Shown piece after piece: positions 1 to 8,232 of a stretch of 64,000 bases of DNA. The DNA lies in the NCBI RefSeq assembly GCF_036231355.1, contig NZ_CP109496.1, forward strand, positions 744,001 through 808,000, given 5' to 3'. Position 1 is the first letter of the stretch. Each line of letters opens with the position of its first letter. The position numbers and the translations under genes are program-made. The DNA is from Streptomyces sp. NBC_01431. Its GTDB lineage: Bacteria; Actinomycetota; Actinomycetes; Streptomycetales; Streptomycetaceae. The notes beneath the pieces were generated by a model. It searched no databases. It saw only the letters and a list, made by a program, of their open reading frames with translations, and was not told the DNA's origin.

Positions 1-1854
1 GCCAGGACCTCCTCGACCTCCACGCCCGACGCCGACGAAGCGTCAGCCGGGCAGGATCCTTCGGTGGTACGCGCCCGGGTGGCTCCCCGCGAGCCAGACT
101 CGGCATCCCACGAACCGAGTGCGACATCCGAAACCAATGCCCCGGTTACCCCCGCCCGGGTGGCCCCCCGCGAGCCTGACTCGGCATCCCGCAAACCCGG
201 TGCGGCATCCGAAACCACAGCCCCGGCTCCCCCCGCCTCGCCCACCCCGCCCACCGCGAACGAGTCGTCCTCCGAGCGGACCAGCGAGTTCGTCGCGCTG
301 AAGCCGGACCTGCCGCCCCCGCCCCGGCCGCGCCCGGACGATTCGCCCCGCCCCGCCGCCCCTCCGCCCGCATCCGCATCCGCTCCCGCTTCCGCTTCCG
401 GTTCCGGTTCCGACGAGCCGGAACGGACCCGGGAGTTCGCCGCGCCGCCCCGCGTGGACAGCGACCGCACGATGGCGCTGACGCGGCCGCCCGCGCCCGA
501 GGCTGCCGCACCCGCGACCGCGACCGGTAGCGGCGGTGCGGCGGAGCCGCCGCCCCCGCTCGATCTCCTCGCGCAGTTGACGAACACGCCGCCGAAACCC
601 GAGACGCTCGGCCGCACGCTCACCCGCAGGATCAAGATCTGGGGCACCCTGGCCGTTCTGCTCGCGATCGTCCTGGTCACGGTGCAGGCTCTGCGCCCGC
701 TTCCCACCCCGACGCTCAAGCTCACCGGAAAGTCGGGCTACACCGCCGACGGTGGGGCGCTGTCGCTGCCGTGGCCGTCCGAGGGCCAGGCAGTGGTGGA
801 CATCAACGGCCTCGGCCACATGGGTTCGTACGGGGAGATGAATCCGCTGCCCATCGGCAGTGTGGCCAAGGTGATGACCACGTACCTCATTCTGCGTGAC
901 CACCCGCTCAAGTCCGGCGACAAGGGGCCCTCGATCCCGGTCGACCAGAAGGCACAGGACGACTACACCAACGGCGTCAAGGAGAAGGAGTCGGTCGTCG
1001 AGGTGAAGGCGGGCCAGCAGATCTCCGAACTGGAGGCCCTGCAGGCCGTCATGCTGCCGTCGGCGAACAACGTGGCTCGGCTGCTGGCCCGTTGGGACGC
1101 GTCCACGGAGGAGGCATTCATCAAGAAGATGAACGACACCGCCAAGGAACTCGGCATGACCAAGACCACGTACACCGACGCGAGCGGGCTCATCGAGTCC
1201 ACCGTCAGCACCGCCGAGGACCAGGTGAAACTGGCAAAGCGGGCGATGGCCGATCCGATGTTCCGGCAGATCGCCAAGCTGCCGTCGTACACCTCGACCA
1301 CCACATCCGGCGGTGGCACCGTGGAGACGGCCAGGACGCAGCGCAACTTCAACAAGCTCGTCCCGCTGTACGGCGTCGTGGGCATCAAGACGGGGTCCAC
1401 GACCAAGGCGGGCGGCAATCTGCTCTTCGCAGCGGAGAAGACGGTCGGCGACAGCAAGCAGCTGATCATCGGAGCCGTGTTCGGCCAGCACAAGCCGAAC
1501 ATCATCGAGACCGCGACCGCGGCGAGCAAGAGCCTCGTCCTCGCCGCCGGCAAGGCGCTCAGGATCGAGACGGTGGTGAAGAAGGGCGAGGTGGTCGGCC
1601 GGGTGGAGGACGGCCTCGGCGGCAGCGTGCCGGTCGTGGCGGCCAAGGACCTGACGGTTCCGGTCTGGTCGGGCGCCACCGTCGACATCAAACTGACCGA
1701 CGGCGGCAAGGAGTTGCCACACTCCGCGAAGGCCGGCACCGAGGTCGGCACACTGACCGTGGGCAGCGGCGCCGGCGAGGCGAAGGTTCCGGTCACGCTG
1801 CAGAGCGACCTGACAGAACCGTCGTTCGGCGCGAAGCTCACCCGGATCGGCTGA
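1..1854 (+). CDS. D-alanyl-D-alanine carboxypeptidase (penicillin-binding, S11 family), 5'-truncated by window edge
   Basis: The reading frame is open from base 1, so the true start lies before the window; a GTG at 64 is the first internal candidate. The product is a serine-type D,D-carboxypeptidase that trims the terminal D-Ala of peptidoglycan stem peptides outside the membrane. All three penicillin-binding motifs are visible: SVAK (859-870, nucleophile), SAN (1060-1068) and KTG (1387-1395). A long Pro/Ala/Ser-rich cytoplasmic tail (to about 615) precedes one membrane segment (about 640-705), and the catalytic domain follows outside. The Pro-rich tail with a tandem repeat is longer than in the usual S11 enzyme and could interact with cytoplasmic partners. 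It ends before a strong hairpin terminator. Confidence 0.9.
   Translation, partial: ARTSSTSTPDADEASAGQDPSVVRARVAPREPDSASHEPSATSETNAPVTPARVAPREPDSASRKPGAASETTAPAPPASPTPPTANESSSERTSEFVALKPDLPPPPRPRPDDSPRPAAPPPASASAPASASGSGSDEPERTREFAAPPRVDSDRTMALTRPPAPEAAAPATATGSGGAAEPPPPLDLLAQLTNTPPKPETLGRTLTRRIKIWGTLAVLLAIVLVTVQALRPLPTPTLKLTGKSGYTADGGALSLPWPSEGQAVVDINGLGHMGSYGEMNPLPIGSVAKVMTTYLILRDHPLKSGDKGPSIPVDQKAQDDYTNGVKEKESVVEVKAGQQISELEALQAVMLPSANNVARLLARWDASTEEAFIKKMNDTAKELGMTKTTYTDASGLIESTVSTAEDQVKLAKRAMADPMFRQIAKLPSYTSTTTSGGGTVETARTQRNFNKLVPLYGVVGIKTGSTTKAGGNLLFAAEKTVGDSKQLIIGAVFGQHKPNIIETATAASKSLVLAAGKALRIETVVKKGEVVGRVEDGLGGSVPVVAAKDLTVPVWSGATVDIKLTDGGKELPHSAKAGTEVGTLTVGSGAGEAKVPVTLQSDLTEPSFGAKLTRIG
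73..234 (+). repeat. Two tandem 81-bp coding repeats in the carboxypeptidase tail
   Basis: Two consecutive 81-bp units (73-153 and 154-234) encode 27-residue repeats that both begin ARVAPREPDSAS. They diverge mainly in the second half. The unit is a multiple of three, so copy-number change keeps the frame. It sits in the Pro-rich cytoplasmic tail. Confidence 0.8.
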
Positions 1855-1888
1855 CCCCGAAGGGGCCGCGGCCCAAGCGCTTCTCACA

Positions 1889-1930
1889 CGGCATGTGGCC
1901 CCGCCGGATCTCCGGCGGGGCCACATGCCG
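1889..1930. terminator. Perfect 20-bp hairpin, bidirectional terminator
   Basis: Positions 1889-1908 and 1911-1930 are exact reverse complements separated by a 2-base loop. The hairpin lies between the convergent carboxypeptidase gene and the Cys-rich peptide gene, so it probably ends transcription from both sides. A short T run follows on the plus strand. Confidence 0.9.
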
Positions 1931-1940
1931 TTTCACGAGG

Positions 1941-2129
1941 TCAGCAGGGGACGGCGCCCCCGCACTGACAGGGTCCACCGTTCTGACAGCCGCACTGGCA
2001 GCTCGGCCCGCAGCTGCAATTGGCCGCGCGCGGCGGCGTAGTCGGCGCCGGGCGGGATGTCATGAACGGGGCGGGGTGTGGGCTCGGTGGAGCCGTGGGA
2101 GGAACAGGCTGTTCGAGGATCATGGTCAC
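1941..2129 (-). CDS. Small cysteine-rich peptide, metallothionein-like
   Basis: The 62-residue product has a Pro/Thr-rich N-terminal half and a C-terminal cluster of eight cysteines (residues 38, 40, 44, 46, 48, 54, 56, 62) arranged as CxC and CxxxCxCxC pairs. This pattern is typical of metal-thiolate binding peptides such as bacterial metallothioneins. A strong GGAAGGGAG site lies 7 bases before the ATG, which supports real translation despite the small size. It ends at the shared hairpin 1889-1930. I see no sequence identity that would assign it to SmtA or MymT, so metal binding is inferred from cysteine spacing alone. Confidence 0.7.
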   Translation of the reverse strand: MTMILEQPVPPTAPPSPHPAPFMTSRPAPTTPPRAANCSCGPSCQCGCQNGGPCQCGGAVPC

Positions 2130-2409
2130 GCTCCCTTCCCTGGTGCGCTGTCTTCAGCCCGAGTCAACTCCTGGACAGATCCATCGTCAACTCATGGTCC
2201 AGGAAAGGGAGTTCGGATCCCAAGAGTCCCCTTCCACGAGGCGCCGTCGACCCGGCGTGTGTCGCGTGCCACCTGATCGCCCGCGAGGTCGGTTGAGTTG
2301 TCAGTGGCACCCGGCACCATGGAAAACGGGCATGCTGATCATCGCGCGCATGGAGAGCCCGTGCGTCGGCGCATGACACGGCTCGGTCCGTGCGACAAGG
2401 GAGTGCGGG

Positions 2410-2976
2410 ATGACCTCACGATTCAGGTTCGGGGCACGCGGGACGGCCGGGGTGCCGCCCACGAGCGGGAAGCCGCTGCCGGCGCTTCCGGTTGCCGCGG
2501 CGCTGCTCACCGCGACCGTCGCGCTGTACATAGCGCTCGTCGCCTTCGGCAACATCACGGACTTCGACACCAACCGCCAGTTCGTCCGGCACGTCTTCGC
2601 GATGGACACCACGTTCAAGGATCCGGACCTGATGTGGCGGGCCATCACATCGAGCACGATTCAGGATATCGCGTACGTAGTGATCATCATCTGGGAGACG
2701 CTGGCCGCCCTGGTGCTCATAGCGGCGACCGCGGCGTGGACCAGCGGACTGCGGCGGCGGTCCGGTTTCGGGCGGGCCCGGCGGCTGAGCAGCGTCGGAC
2801 TACTGATGATGCTGCTGTTGTTCGGTGCCGGGTTCATCGCCGTCGGCGGCGAGTGGTTCGCCATGTGGCAGTCCAAGTCCTGGAACGGCCTGGAAGCCGC
2901 CGCCCGCAACTTCATGATGGCCGGCATCGTCCTCGTCGTCGTCCACCTGCGCGGCAACGAGCCGTCGGACGAGTGA
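2410..2976 (+). CDS. DUF2165-type small integral membrane protein
   Basis: The 188-residue product has four hydrophobic segments (roughly residues 27-47, 85-108, 127-147 and 165-180) and a charged C-terminus. The conserved-looking stretch NITDFDTNRQFVRHVFAMD, followed by a Trp/Glu-containing membrane helix, matches the DUF2165 family of predicted small integral membrane proteins. No function is known for the family. The gene stands alone and is followed by two tandem hairpins. Confidence 0.75.
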   Translation: MTSRFRFGARGTAGVPPTSGKPLPALPVAAALLTATVALYIALVAFGNITDFDTNRQFVRHVFAMDTTFKDPDLMWRAITSSTIQDIAYVVIIIWETLAALVLIAATAAWTSGLRRRSGFGRARRLSSVGLLMMLLLFGAGFIAVGGEWFAMWQSKSWNGLEAAARNFMMAGIVLVVVHLRGNEPSDE

Positions 2977-3107
2977 GTCGCCGGTCCGGATGGCTGGAAC
3001 ACTATCGCTCGACAACTGACTGAATACGACCGGGAGTTGAGCGATCCGGTCGATTCCAGGTCAACTGTGGGGCGCGAACCGCACAGACAACGTGCATAAT
3101 GCATGTG

Positions 3108-3141
3108 TAGCCCTTCGCGCGTCCCCCGTCGCGAAGGGCTA
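3108..3141. terminator. Perfect 12-bp hairpin (first of two in tandem)
   Basis: Arms 3108-3119 and 3130-3141 are perfect reverse complements with a 10-base loop. It lies 130 bases after the DUF2165 gene, in a 484-base region without genes. Confidence 0.75.
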
Positions 3142-3153
3142 CGCCTGCTTGCC

Positions 3154-3198
3154 GCTGCTGTGCCCTGGGTACGCATGAAGCGCCCAGGGCACAGCAGC
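3154..3198. terminator. Perfect 16-bp hairpin (second of two in tandem)
   Basis: Arms 3154-3169 and 3183-3198 are perfect reverse complements with a 13-base loop. It follows the first hairpin after only 12 bases. Together the pair probably insulates the DUF2165 gene from the downstream HTH operon. The rest of 3199-3460 has no gene; it is locally more AT-rich around 3230-3280 and probably carries the operon promoter, but I cannot assign boxes with confidence. Confidence 0.75.
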
Positions 3199-3460
3199 CA
3201 CTCGAGCAAGGAACTCCCCTCGTGGCTCCTTGTTCGTGTTTTTTCGAGTTAACAGTGACGTAGAGTGTTTACGCAAGTCCGGTTCCGATCGCGGAGCAAG
3301 ATGCTCCGTTTTGTCACCAGTGTTCGTGGCCGCCGACGGGCTCCCCCCGCGGACCCGGCTCTTTCACCAAGGTCGGTTAAAGTACGAATCCGTTGACCGA
3401 ATCGAACATCTCGCATCGTCGGACAGCGCACGAGCGGCGAACGTGGACGTGGGGACCCTG

Positions 3461-3919
3461 ATGGACAACGGCGAAGAGCGCACGCCCGAGCTGACGACGT
3501 TGCAGCAGAAGGTCGAGTACATGGTGGAGAAGACCTTCCCCGGCGAGAAGATCTCCGGCCGGGTCTTCGCCGATCTGGTCAAGGAGCGGGGCGGCTCCCT
3601 CTCCCACAGCTACTTCTCCAACATCCTCGCCGGCAAGGTCACCAACCCGTCCGAGGAGATCCTCAAGGCGCTCGGGCTCGGTTTCGGTGTGGACTGGCGG
3701 TTCTTCAAGGACGAGTCCGAGGTCGTGGACGACGTGGTCGCGGGGCTCCAGTTCCTCGCCAAGCGCCGTACCGGAGAGATCAGCGGGCTGGCGGGCCGTG
3801 GTCTGGACGACGACGGGCTCGATCCGGAACTGCTCCAGTTCGTCCTCTCCCTGCTTGAGGACAACAAGGACGGGCGGGACAACGGGCCCGAAGCCGCCGC
3901 AGGCGGACAGTCCGGGTAG
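3461..3919 (+). CDS. EspR-like XRE-type transcriptional regulator
   Basis: The frame is open from further upstream, but ATG 3461 has a GGGG site about 5-8 bases ahead and gives a 152-residue protein that begins just before the HTH. Residues 10-75 form an XRE-like helix-turn-helix whose layout (LxxxVEYMVEK, ADLVKERGG, YFSNILAGKVTNPS) resembles Mycobacterium EspR. An acidic helical C-terminus follows. It is the first gene of an operon with an ImmA/IrrE metalloprotease, which in other systems cleaves an XRE partner repressor. Autoregulation and proteolytic control by the next gene are therefore likely but inferred. Confidence 0.8.
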   Translation: MDNGEERTPELTTLQQKVEYMVEKTFPGEKISGRVFADLVKERGGSLSHSYFSNILAGKVTNPSEEILKALGLGFGVDWRFFKDESEVVDDVVAGLQFLAKRRTGEISGLAGRGLDDDGLDPELLQFVLSLLEDNKDGRDNGPEAAAGGQSG

Positions 3920-3999
3920 GGGCCGCTGCGTGTTCATGATGATTGGCTAGGATCGCAGACCGCTTGTCACACACGCGTGACTATGATCAAGAGGTCTCA

Positions 4000-4680
4000 A
4001 TGTCCATGCGCGAGCTGCGGAGAGAGTGCGAAGCCGGACTGGCGGATCTTCCCATCCCGGCCCCGTTCAGCATCCCGGGTCTTGTGGCGAACATGGAAGA
4101 GGCCCGCGGCCGCACCATCGTGCTGCACGAACTGCCCGACCGGCTGGCCCGGGTGAACGCGGCCTGCGGGCTCCGGCTCAAGTCCGGCGGCACCAGCTTC
4201 GTCCTCTACCGGCGGCGCCCGACGGCCTACCAGACCCAGCACGTCATCCTGCACGAGCTGTGCCACGAATGGTTCGACCACGGTACGACCCTGAGCGCGG
4301 ACCAGCTCCGCCAGCTGCTCCCCGTCTTCAACACCTCGCTGATCAACCGGGTGCTGGCCCCCCGCGCCCCCGCGCCGGGCGAACGCCGGCCCGGACACGC
4401 CGAGGTCGCCGCGGACCAGGCGGACGATGCAGAGCAGACGGACCAGAGGGACCAGGCTGATGGACTGCCGCCCGCCGTCGCCGAGGCGTTCCGCGCGGGT
4501 GGCCCGATCCAGGCGCGCGCCCAGTACGACACGCACGACGAGCGGATCGCGGAGTTCGGTGCCTCGCTCATTCCCCGTATGGCCCGGGACGTGACGAGCG
4601 ACGACATGGTCGGGCGGCTCGCCAACTCCCTCTCCCGGCCGGTCGCCCACCGCCGCCGCGGCTTCTTCCGCCGCTCGTGA
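4000..4680 (+). CDS. ImmA/IrrE family metallo-endopeptidase
   Basis: ATG 4000 has a GAGG five bases upstream and gives 226 residues. The zinc motif HELCHEW (HExxH at residues 85-89) is intact, and the N-terminal half has the compact IrrE/ImmA arrangement. The middle is a Gln/Asp-rich linker, followed by a C-terminal Arg-rich tail. Family members are cytoplasmic proteases that inactivate XRE-family repressors in response to stress or mobile-element cues. It lies directly after an EspR-like XRE gene and before two membrane protein genes, so a sensing module that ends in regulator cleavage is a reasonable model. Confidence 0.85.
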   Translation: MSMRELRRECEAGLADLPIPAPFSIPGLVANMEEARGRTIVLHELPDRLARVNAACGLRLKSGGTSFVLYRRRPTAYQTQHVILHELCHEWFDHGTTLSADQLRQLLPVFNTSLINRVLAPRAPAPGERRPGHAEVAADQADDAEQTDQRDQADGLPPAVAEAFRAGGPIQARAQYDTHDERIAEFGASLIPRMARDVTSDDMVGRLANSLSRPVAHRRRGFFRRS

Positions 4681-4757
4681 CCCCGCTCACCCCCTGCGCC
4701 CCGCCCCTCACGCCGCTCCATCCCCCGTCCCCTCACTCGTGACCCCGAGGAATGCCC

Positions 4758-6005
4758 GTGACCGCGCTTGACCTTGCCGGCTATCTCATAGCCGGCCTGA
4801 TGACTGCCGTCGCCCTGTGGCGCATGCCCGCCGCGCTGTGGGGTGACGAGGAGGACAAACGCAGGCGCGCCCTGTGGGGCTGCTACGCCGGATTCGCCAT
4901 CGCCCTGTGGACCAAGACCAAGGTCGTACGCATCGGGCTCAACAACAGTCCCGTCGTGGACCTCGCGGTGCTGATCAAGCACTACACGGCGACCATCGCG
5001 ATCCTGGCGATCCTCAGCTACATCGTCGCGATCTACGGGCACTTCCCGGAGGACGGCGCCGTCCCCCGCCACGTCCGGTTCGCCCGGGTGATCCAGCAGG
5101 TGGCGACCAAGGCATCCGTCGCCACGCTGGTCCTGCTGACCGTGCTCTTCTTCACCGTCGTCGACCGCTCGTACGCCTCGGACCGGTTCGTCTCGGACCA
5201 CGCCGGGCAGTGGGGCGCCACGCTCTACATGAGCGTGTTCTACCTGTACTTGGGCGCCGCGTCCGCCGTCTGCGCCTACCAGTGGGCGCTCGCCACCGCC
5301 GGTGCCGTGGCCCGTCATCTGCGCATCGGGCTCGGCATGATGACGTTCGCCATGTTCATCGGCGTGGGATACACCGTCAGCCGGACCCTGTTCATGTGGG
5401 TCAGCGTCGCCGACCGGCCGAGCCCGGCGTTCGCCCTGAAGTTCGACGAGATCACCGAAGCAGCGCAGCTGGTCCTGTTCGCGTTCTTCGCGCTGGGCGC
5501 CTCGATCCCCGCGTTCAGCAAGGGGTGGCGCCGAGTGCGGCTGTGGCGGGCACAGGCCCGGCTGCATCCGCTGTGGCGGGAGCTGATGACGGCCTTCCCC
5601 GACCAGCCCTTCGAACCGCCGGCCTCGCTGACCCGTGAACTGACACGCTTCGGCACCCCGGCCGACCTGCGGATCGACCGTTGGGCCGCCGACATCGCCG
5701 ACGCCGTGGAGAAGCTGCGCCACTATGTACCCGACGGACTGCTCCCGGCCGCCAAGCGGGCCGCATCCGACGATGCCCCCGCGCCGCGCGACGCGGAGCC
5801 GTTGGCCGAGGCGTACTGGATCAAGGCGGCGCTCGCCGCCAAGGCCGAGGGTGCTCCCGCGGGCGACGCCGCGGCCGTCGAGACCAAGCACGCCACCGAC
5901 CAGGACGGCGAAGTCGCCTGGCTGGTCCGGGTGGCCGCCGCCTACCGGACGGTGAGCGGTGAGCGGGCCCGCAACGTTCTGAACTCCCTGGAGAAGACCG
6001 CGTGA
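4758..6005 (+). CDS. Multi-pass membrane protein, MAB_1171c/DUF6545-like
   Basis: GTG 4758 is preferred over ATG 4752 because GAGG (4747-4750) is 7 bases before the GTG but only 1 before the ATG. The 415-residue protein has about seven membrane helices in its first 260 residues and a soluble C-terminal region of about 150 residues. The layout matches the MAB_1171c-type membrane proteins that accompany XRE/ImmA genes in actinomycetes; the 'transporter' label of that family is weakly supported. The stop overlaps the next start (GTGA), which indicates translational coupling. Confidence 0.75.
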   Translation: MTALDLAGYLIAGLMTAVALWRMPAALWGDEEDKRRRALWGCYAGFAIALWTKTKVVRIGLNNSPVVDLAVLIKHYTATIAILAILSYIVAIYGHFPEDGAVPRHVRFARVIQQVATKASVATLVLLTVLFFTVVDRSYASDRFVSDHAGQWGATLYMSVFYLYLGAASAVCAYQWALATAGAVARHLRIGLGMMTFAMFIGVGYTVSRTLFMWVSVADRPSPAFALKFDEITEAAQLVLFAFFALGASIPAFSKGWRRVRLWRAQARLHPLWRELMTAFPDQPFEPPASLTRELTRFGTPADLRIDRWAADIADAVEKLRHYVPDGLLPAAKRAASDDAPAPRDAEPLAEAYWIKAALAAKAEGAPAGDAAAVETKHATDQDGEVAWLVRVAAAYRTVSGERARNVLNSLEKTA

Positions 6006-6601
6006 GCGACACCCTGACCGACGACGTGAGGCGTACGACTGCCACGGCCCGCGCCGTCACCGATGTGCTGCAGCCCCGAAACGTACTGCTCGCCGGGATG
6101 CTCGGCATTGGTCTGGCCGCGGCCGGCGAGTGGACCGGTCTGCTGTGGGGGCTGCTCGGCGCCCTGTGTGCCGGGCTCATCCCGGCCGGCTACATCGAGT
6201 GGGAGCGCAAGCGAGGTACCTGGGGCGACCGGCACGTGGTCGACCGGACGAAGCGGGCGCCGATCTTCTTCGTCATCCTCGGCTCGATCGGGGCGGGTTC
6301 GGTCGTCATGGTGCTCGGCCACGCACCGACCGGCATCCTGGCCTCGATGCTCGCGCTGTGGGTCATGACGATCTTCCTGCTGGCCGTGAACACGGTCTGG
6401 AAGATCTCGGTGGACGCCGCTGTTGCATCGGCGGTCGTGGCCCTGCTCGCGGTGGTGCACTCCCCGTGGTGGCTGCTCGCCTACGCGATGACGGTCGCGG
6501 TGTGCTGGTCCCGGGTCGCCCTGCGGTACCACACGGTCGCGCAGACGGTGGCGGGCGGCGCGCTGGGCGCGGCCACCTCGGCGGCGTTCCTTTTCGTCTG
6601 A
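6002..6601 (+). CDS. Membrane protein, degenerate PAP2-like
   Basis: The 199-residue product starts at a GTG that overlaps the previous stop by four bases. It has about six hydrophobic helices. The C-terminal stretch SRVALRYHTVAQTVAGGALG resembles the last signature of PAP2-type phosphatases (SRxxxxxHxxxD), but the other catalytic signatures are not evident, so enzymatic activity is doubtful. It is the fourth and last gene of the XRE/ImmA operon and probably forms a membrane unit with the preceding protein. Confidence 0.65.
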   Translation: MSDTLTDDVRRTTATARAVTDVLQPRNVLLAGMLGIGLAAAGEWTGLLWGLLGALCAGLIPAGYIEWERKRGTWGDRHVVDRTKRAPIFFVILGSIGAGSVVMVLGHAPTGILASMLALWVMTIFLLAVNTVWKISVDAAVASAVVALLAVVHSPWWLLAYAMTVAVCWSRVALRYHTVAQTVAGGALGAATSAAFLFV

Positions 6602-6610
6602 GGCGGGGCG

Positions 6611-7411
6611 TCAGGTGCGCCCGGAACGGGTGTAGCGGCCCGGCGCCGTGCCCACCACGCGTTTGAAATGCCGGGTCAGATGGGACTGGTCGTAGAACCC
6701 GGTGGCGCGGGCCACGTCACCGGGCGCCCGTCCGTCGAGGAGCAGCCCGCGGGCCCGGTCGATCCGACGGGCCGTCAGATACTGGTGTGGGGCGATGCCG
6801 AACTCGCGGGTGAAGGCACGCACCAGATGGGTGGGGTGCGCGTGCACCAGGCGCGCGGCCTCCTCCAGACTCACGCCGTCGACCGTCCGGGCGTCGAGGA
6901 GTTCGCGCAGGCGCCGCGCCACCGAGCGGTCGGTACTCGGTGGGCGGGGTGCGAGCCGGGGGCGCAGGTGGCCGCGCAACCGCTCGGCGATGAGCGCGAG
7001 CCTGCTCTCGGCCTCCAGTTCCTCGCCCCGGTGCGCGAGGGCAGTGTGCAACTGCCCGACCCGATGTCGCAGCACGGGATCCGCCAGGTCCGGGCCATCG
7101 ACGGCGGGCGCGATGAGACGGTCGTCCAGCTGGGTCCTGTCGAGGTAGACGACGCGCTTGCGGAAACCCTGGGCGGTGGCCGCGGAGCCGTTGTGCGGTA
7201 CGTCCGGCGGCAGCAGGGTCACGACGTTGCCGGGAGTGCCGTGTTCCTGGCGGTCCAGGTCGTAGCGCACGGCGCCGTCGTCGACGATGAGCAGCGTCCA
7301 GCTGTCGTGGACGTGCATGGGATAGGCGTGCTCGGTGAAACGGGCGTGGAAGACCTCCACGACCCCGGCGACCCGGGGTCGCCAAGCGGAGATCTCCTGT
7401 CCTGCCGTCAC
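6611..7411 (-). CDS. AraC-family transcriptional regulator
   Basis: The product has an N-terminal cupin-like sensing domain (with MHVHDSWTLLIVDDG) and a C-terminal double helix-turn-helix of AraC/XylS type (VSLEEAARLVHAHPTHLVRA and the second HTH ending DQSHLTRHFKRVVG). GTG 7411 gives 266 residues; an upstream TTG at 7426 in the same frame is also possible. It is divergent from a DUF2000 gene only 49 bases away, a pairing that suggests the regulator controls that neighbour. Confidence 0.88.
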   Translation of the reverse strand: MTAGQEISAWRPRVAGVVEVFHARFTEHAYPMHVHDSWTLLIVDDGAVRYDLDRQEHGTPGNVVTLLPPDVPHNGSAATAQGFRKRVVYLDRTQLDDRLIAPAVDGPDLADPVLRHRVGQLHTALAHRGEELEAESRLALIAERLRGHLRPRLAPRPPSTDRSVARRLRELLDARTVDGVSLEEAARLVHAHPTHLVRAFTREFGIAPHQYLTARRIDRARGLLLDGRAPGDVARATGFYDQSHLTRHFKRVVGTAPGRYTRSGRT

Positions 7412-7460
7412 GCAAGGAACGTACAAGACCCGGCGGGTTCGGGCCCGGCAGTCTCATTCC

Positions 7461-7892
7461 ATGACATCAGAGAGTGTGCCCGTACGTTTCGACACCAAGA
7501 TCGCGGTGCTGCTGCGCGACGACCTGGAGACCTGGCAACGGCTCAATGTGACGGCCTTCCTGGTCAGCGGGCTCGGCTCGGCGCTGCCCGAGACGATCGG
7601 CGAGCCGTACCACGATGCCGACGACACCCCGTATCTCCCGATGTTCCGTCAGCCGGTCCTCGTCTTCGAGGGCGGCAAGGAGGTCCTGCGCGCCGCCCAC
7701 ACCCGCACCCTGGGCCGCGGCCTGACCCGGGCGGTGTTCACGAGCGACCTGTTCGCCACCGGCAACGACCGGGACAACCGGGCCGCGGTCCGCGCCGTCA
7801 CCGCCGCCGACCTCGATCTGGTCGGCCTGGCCGTCTACGGGCCGCGCAATGCGGTGGACAAGATTCTCAAGGGCGCCCGCATGCATCCCTGA
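7461..7892 (+). CDS. DUF2000 family protein
   Basis: The 143-residue soluble protein starts at ATG 7461. The features TKIAVLLRDDLETWQRLNVT near the start and PVLVFEGG in the middle match the DUF2000 family, whose fold resembles peptidyl-tRNA hydrolase 2. No reaction is established for the family. It is transcribed divergently from the AraC regulator and probably controlled by it. Confidence 0.8.
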   Translation: MTSESVPVRFDTKIAVLLRDDLETWQRLNVTAFLVSGLGSALPETIGEPYHDADDTPYLPMFRQPVLVFEGGKEVLRAAHTRTLGRGLTRAVFTSDLFATGNDRDNRAAVRAVTAADLDLVGLAVYGPRNAVDKILKGARMHP

Positions 7893-8232
7893 CCGGTGGG
7901 AAGCCGCACGACCGGCCCCGCAATGCGCACGGAGACCGTCCATGGCGCTCCTGGCCGGCGGGGACCGGCGTCGGCAACACCGTGATCGTTTCGGTGTCGA
8001 GCGCCGGTACGAGATCGGCCCGCTCCTCTCCACGGGCCCCGGCCGCGGGCATCCGGGCCCGGCCCCCCACGCCTCGCTGTCCGGCCCGGTGCTGCGGTCC
8101 GGGGCGCGTGGATCTCGGTGGTGGACACGCCGTACCGTGCGGAATGCGAACGCTCCGCCGCAGGTTGTCCCCGCGTACGGCCGGATCGATACGGGTCCGG
8201 CGCATGAGGCACGGAGAACGGAATACACCGCC
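7893..8232. other. 340-base intergenic region, no gene recognised
   Basis: Frames in this stretch are open on both strands only because of base composition. I see no family resemblance, no good ribosome binding site and no strong hairpin. It must carry the promoter of the phosphatase gene downstream. Confidence 0.5.

Noticed and set aside
43-1926. Long open frame on the minus strand opposite the carboxypeptidase gene
   Set aside because: It is a composition shadow: Arg/Gly/His-rich, no motifs, and the plus-strand frame has all catalytic motifs.
3393-3420. TTGACC as -35 of a promoter for the EspR-like gene
   Set aside because: No TAnnnT hexamer lies 16-18 bases downstream, so I did not annotate it as a promoter.
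4227-5891. Long minus-strand frame opposite the ImmA and membrane protein genes
   Set aside because: The plus-strand genes have motifs, good starts and coupling; the minus frame is Arg/Gly/Asp-rich without family signs.
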